64,000 nt of DNA, taken from Floridanema evergladense. Lineage in GTDB: Bacteria > Cyanobacteriota > Cyanobacteriia > Cyanobacteriales > Aerosakkonemataceae. The position numbers and the translations under genes are program-made. Under the pieces are notes generated by a model. That model made no database searches, had not been told where the DNA came from, and saw only the letters and a list, made by a program, of their open reading frames with translations. How positions within the stretch are numbered: the first letter of the stretch is position 1; the number at the start of each line of letters is the position of its first letter. Below are positions 61,651-64,000 of this stretch, piece by piece. Location: assembly GCF_041929205.1 (NCBI RefSeq), contig NZ_JBHFNT010000054.1; one strand, written 5' to 3'.

Positions 61651-61708
61651 TTTTGTCATTAGTTATTTGTCATTGGTCATTTGTGAAAGCTAAATTTTGA
61701 CCAATGAT

Positions 61709-61764
61709 CAACTACCGACTACTAACTACCAACTACCAACTACCAACTATCAACTACCAACTAC
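61709..61764. repeat. ACTACCAACTACC repeat immediately before phnC
   Basis: Tandem CTACCAA units abut the likely phnC start and supply a spurious upstream in-frame extension. Same unit as at 46237-46272. Confidence 0.8.
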
Positions 61765-61766
61765 CG

Positions 61767-62480
61767 ATGACGATCGAATGTGAGAAAATAAAAACTCCCT
61801 ATAGTGCCAATCTGAATCGTCCGATTTTAAACGGGATTAGTTGCAAAATTCAACAGGGAGAATTTGTTGCTTTATTAGGATTAAATGGGGCGGGAAAGTC
61901 TACTTTACTGCGTTCTATAGTAGGTTTAGTTCCTTTGAAAAGTGGTGTAATTAAAGTTAATGGCTTAGTACAAAATCAAGAGCAAAAACATTGTTCTGAG
62001 GTAGCAATGTTGTTTCAGGGTGGAGGTTTGATCCACCAGTTAACAGCAATTGAAAATGTGCTTTGTGGGCGGTTGGGGAGTTTATCTGCTTGGCAAAGTT
62101 TGTGGGGGTTTCCAAAACACGATCGCCGTTTAGCCTTAGAACTTTTGGATCGTTTAGGATTAAAAGAACAAGCTTATCAAACAACCGCTTATTTAAGTGG
62201 CGGACAACAACAAAGAGTTGCCATTGCTAGAGCTTTAATTCAAAATCCTAAAATACTATTGGCTGACGAACCAACTACAGGTTTAGATATTCTAGCAGCT
62301 AAACAAGTAATGGAAACCTTAGCTCAATTAAATTCGGAACAGGGGATCACAATTGTGGTAGTATTGCATGATTTAGCATTAGCTGCTGCTTATGCTCAAA
62401 GAGCGATCGTCTTAGAAGCCGGACGCATTATTTATGATGGCAAATGCCAAAACTTACCACAAATTCTCCAAGCTGTTTAA
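61767..62480 (+). CDS. phnC: Phosphonate-type ABC transporter ATPase PhnC
   Basis: A 237-residue ATPase. Walker A is LLGLNGAGKSTLLRSIVG, Q-loop FQGGGLIHQLTAIENVLCGRLG, signature YLSGGQQQRVAIARALIQ and Walker B ILLADEPTTGLD. The in-frame ATG at 61704 would add 21 residues made from the TNYQLP repeat, so the ATG at 61767 is preferred; it has no clear ribosome binding site because the repeat abuts it. It is followed by phnE with 16 bp between. Confidence 0.88.
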   Translation: MTIECEKIKTPYSANLNRPILNGISCKIQQGEFVALLGLNGAGKSTLLRSIVGLVPLKSGVIKVNGLVQNQEQKHCSEVAMLFQGGGLIHQLTAIENVLCGRLGSLSAWQSLWGFPKHDRRLALELLDRLGLKEQAYQTTAYLSGGQQQRVAIARALIQNPKILLADEPTTGLDILAAKQVMETLAQLNSEQGITIVVVLHDLALAAAYAQRAIVLEAGRIIYDGKCQNLPQILQAV

Positions 62481-62496
62481 AATTGAAAGCAACCCA

Positions 62497-63321
62497 ATGA
62501 TAAAAACATTTAAAACCCTCAAATTTAAACATCCTTTATTCTTTAAATCGGTAAAACAGCTATTAATTTTATTAGCTGTGATTGCCGTTTATACTTGGGC
62601 ATTACAAGGCTTACAAATTGACTTAAAACTTCTCAAAGATAGCTGGCCTTACATAGTAGATTTTATCACCCGTTTGTGGCCTCCTGATTTATCAATTTTA
62701 GACATTGCCATTGTCCGCTTAATAGAGACAATTCAAATGTCAATTTGGGGAACTACGATCGGCGCAATTCTTTCTTTACCTTTAGCAGTCCTTTCGGCGC
62801 GAAATTTAGCCCCTCGCTGGCTACAATTATGCGCCAATTTCTTACAAAACCTAGTGCGTTCTGTTCCCTCAATTGTTTTAGGATTACTGTTTGTTGCAGC
62901 AACCGGACTCGGCGCACCTGCGGGAACCTTAGCTCTCGGTATCTACACGATTGGTTATCTTGCAAAATTTTATCAAGAAGCTATTGAATCAGTCGATCGG
63001 CGTTCTATAGAATCGTTGCAGGTTTGCGGCGCTTCTTGGTTACAAATAGCACAATATGGCATTCTGCCTCAAGTCCTGCCTTTGGGCTTAGGCTACACTC
63101 TGTATATGTTTGAGTACAATATTCGCGCCGCCTCTGTTTTGGGAGTGGTAGGGGCTGGAGGTATTGGGTTTGAATTGGTTAATTATATTAAAGGTTTTGA
63201 GTACAATAAAGCTACGACGATGATGTTAGTGCTATTAGTGGTGGTGACAGCGATCGATGCACTGAGCAGTAAATTACGCCAAAATTTAGAAGCTAACAAT
63301 CGTTCTCTTGACAAAAACTAA
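62497..63321 (+). CDS. phnE: Phosphonate-type ABC transporter permease PhnE
   Basis: A 274-residue permease with about six membrane segments (LLILLAVIAVYTWAL; IWGTTIGAILSLPLAVLSA; GLLFVAATGLGAPAGTLALGIYTIG and more). The ATPase-coupling EAA-type loop is EAIESVDRRSIESLQVCGASWLQIAQYGILPQVLPLG. A start at 62434 would overlap phnC by 47 bp; the ATG at 62497 is preferred. Confidence 0.88.
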   Translation: MIKTFKTLKFKHPLFFKSVKQLLILLAVIAVYTWALQGLQIDLKLLKDSWPYIVDFITRLWPPDLSILDIAIVRLIETIQMSIWGTTIGAILSLPLAVLSARNLAPRWLQLCANFLQNLVRSVPSIVLGLLFVAATGLGAPAGTLALGIYTIGYLAKFYQEAIESVDRRSIESLQVCGASWLQIAQYGILPQVLPLGLGYTLYMFEYNIRAASVLGVVGAGGIGFELVNYIKGFEYNKATTMMLVLLVVVTAIDALSSKLRQNLEANNRSLDKN

Positions 63322-63632
63322 CTAAATTAACTTTTATTGAGACTGTTAAATAACAACTGTATAATTGATTACTGAAAATTACAAGGAATTTCCTGGCCCA
63401 AGTTAGTGAGATTCTGTAAAATTTTCTCGATCGAATGTGTAATTTCAAGGTTATAATACAAGCTTAATATAAAATCAATCTCTTTTTAACCCAAAGTAAG
63501 TTTACTAAAAATTGTATGTTCTGTGTTCCCTTCCCCCACAAACAGTTTTCTTTTTTTAGACTATTTATTAAAGATAGTTATGATAATAAGTGATTAACCA
63601 GGGCGCAAGTTGTATTTAAATCTGTTTTTACA
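63322..63632. other. Intergenic region before the vMAP-type gene
   Basis: An AT-rich region of about 310 bp without a gene or a clear hairpin. It probably carries the promoter of the next gene. Confidence 0.4.
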
Positions 63633-64000
63633 ATGACTATATATGAATTAGTACAATTGTTAAATGCTACTCAGAAAAAACCCTTGACATCGCTGCAAGA
63701 ATGGGTATTGCATCAAGCTTGGGAGGGAAAAACTTATGCACGGATGGCAGCAGAGGGCAATTATGTAGATGAGTATCTGCGAAAGACTGCTTCCGAATTA
63801 TGGGTATTGCTCAGTGAATTTTTGGGAGAGACAATTACAAAATATAACTTTCGTGCTACAGTAGAACCCCGTAAACTAACCAAAACTCAGCAACAATTAA
63901 TTAGAGATTTTAGTTATTCTACTAACTCTTCATCCCTAGAATTTCCAGGTGCGCCTCTAGCCATCAATTCTAAATTTTACATTCCCCGACCACCAGTAGA
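63633..64000 (+). CDS. vMAP-type N-terminal HTH protein, AAA-like family (start only)
   Basis: About 122 codons of a longer gene cut by the window edge. It starts MTIYELVQLLNATQKKPLTSLQEWVLHQAWEGKTYARMAAEGNY, the typical N-terminal helix-turn-helix of vWA-MoxR-associated (vMAP) proteins in cyanobacteria. It ends with GAPLAINSKFYIPRPPVE, the usual lead into an AAA-like or NACHT-like ATPase domain. Such proteins are candidate defence or signalling STANDs. The C-terminal effector lies outside. Confidence 0.75.
   Translation, partial: MTIYELVQLLNATQKKPLTSLQEWVLHQAWEGKTYARMAAEGNYVDEYLRKTASELWVLLSEFLGETITKYNFRATVEPRKLTKTQQQLIRDFSYSTNSSSLEFPGAPLAINSKFYIPRPPV

Overview
The window comes from a cyanobacterium. 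HIP1 octamers (GCGATCGC) occur throughout, heptanucleotide STRR repeats (GGGGACT/AGTCCCC) fill many spacers, and the gene families (DUF2949, Asr1405-type, Mop/FeoA next to nif, Uma2 proteins, PrsW, a vMAP-type HTH protein) are typical of the phylum. The compact nif cluster with nifP and nifVZT, with no excision element in nifB, fdxN, nifD or nifH, suggests a diazotroph of the non-heterocystous type, probably filamentous. That lineage call is inference.

Region 1 (1-14.1 kb) is a defence locus built around DNA phosphorothioation (Dnd). On the minus strand it carries a helicase-type Dnd restriction protein, a 57-residue protein, an SMC-like ATPase, a Uma2 nuclease, a MazG-like pyrophosphohydrolase and a Dnd-associated protein 4. 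A second minus-strand operon holds a coiled-coil protein, dndB, an HNH endonuclease whose N-terminus resembles a sulfur-binding domain, dndC and dndD (cut by the window edge). A divergent 532-residue DGQHR protein and a Uma2 protein lie between them. dndE and dptFGH are not in the window.

Region 2 (14.1-20.8 kb) is housekeeping: an S41 protease, phosphoglucomutase, a PrsW-like protease and a HAMP-SpoIIE phosphatase.

Region 3 (20.9-47.4 kb) is the molybdenum nitrogenase cluster. The minus-strand arm runs nifP, two small proteins, nifV, nifZ, nifT, a thioredoxin-like ferredoxin, an ArsC-like nitrogenase-associated protein and an unknown. The plus-strand arm runs nifB, fdxN, nifS, nifU, nifH, nifD, nifK, a Mo-nitrogenase C-terminal-type protein, nifE, nifN, nifX, a DUF269 protein, a DUF683 protein, nifW, hesA, hesB, fdxH, then small proteins, feoA, two Mop proteins, modA, a cupin and a modBC fusion. 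Together they supply cofactor synthesis, electron transfer, homocitrate, cysteine, iron and molybdate for nitrogenase.

Region 4 (47.4-54.4 kb) holds a CBS protein, a helical-repeat protein, a coxBAC cytochrome oxidase operon and fdxB. Region 5 (54.5-64 kb) holds a UPF0175/unknown/HNH group, an RND efflux pump with its adaptor, a phnD-phnC-phnE transporter and the start of a vMAP-type protein.

The most striking non-coding signal is a repeated element, GGGTACTAGTATTT, arranged as three copies at a 21-22 bp period. It occurs upstream of nifP, upstream of nifB and upstream of fdxB, always in the same orientation relative to the gene. It is a strong candidate for the binding array of the nif activator (CnfR). 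A second regulatory candidate is a ribbon-helix-helix/Mop fusion protein next to modA with an inverted repeat in front of its own gene.
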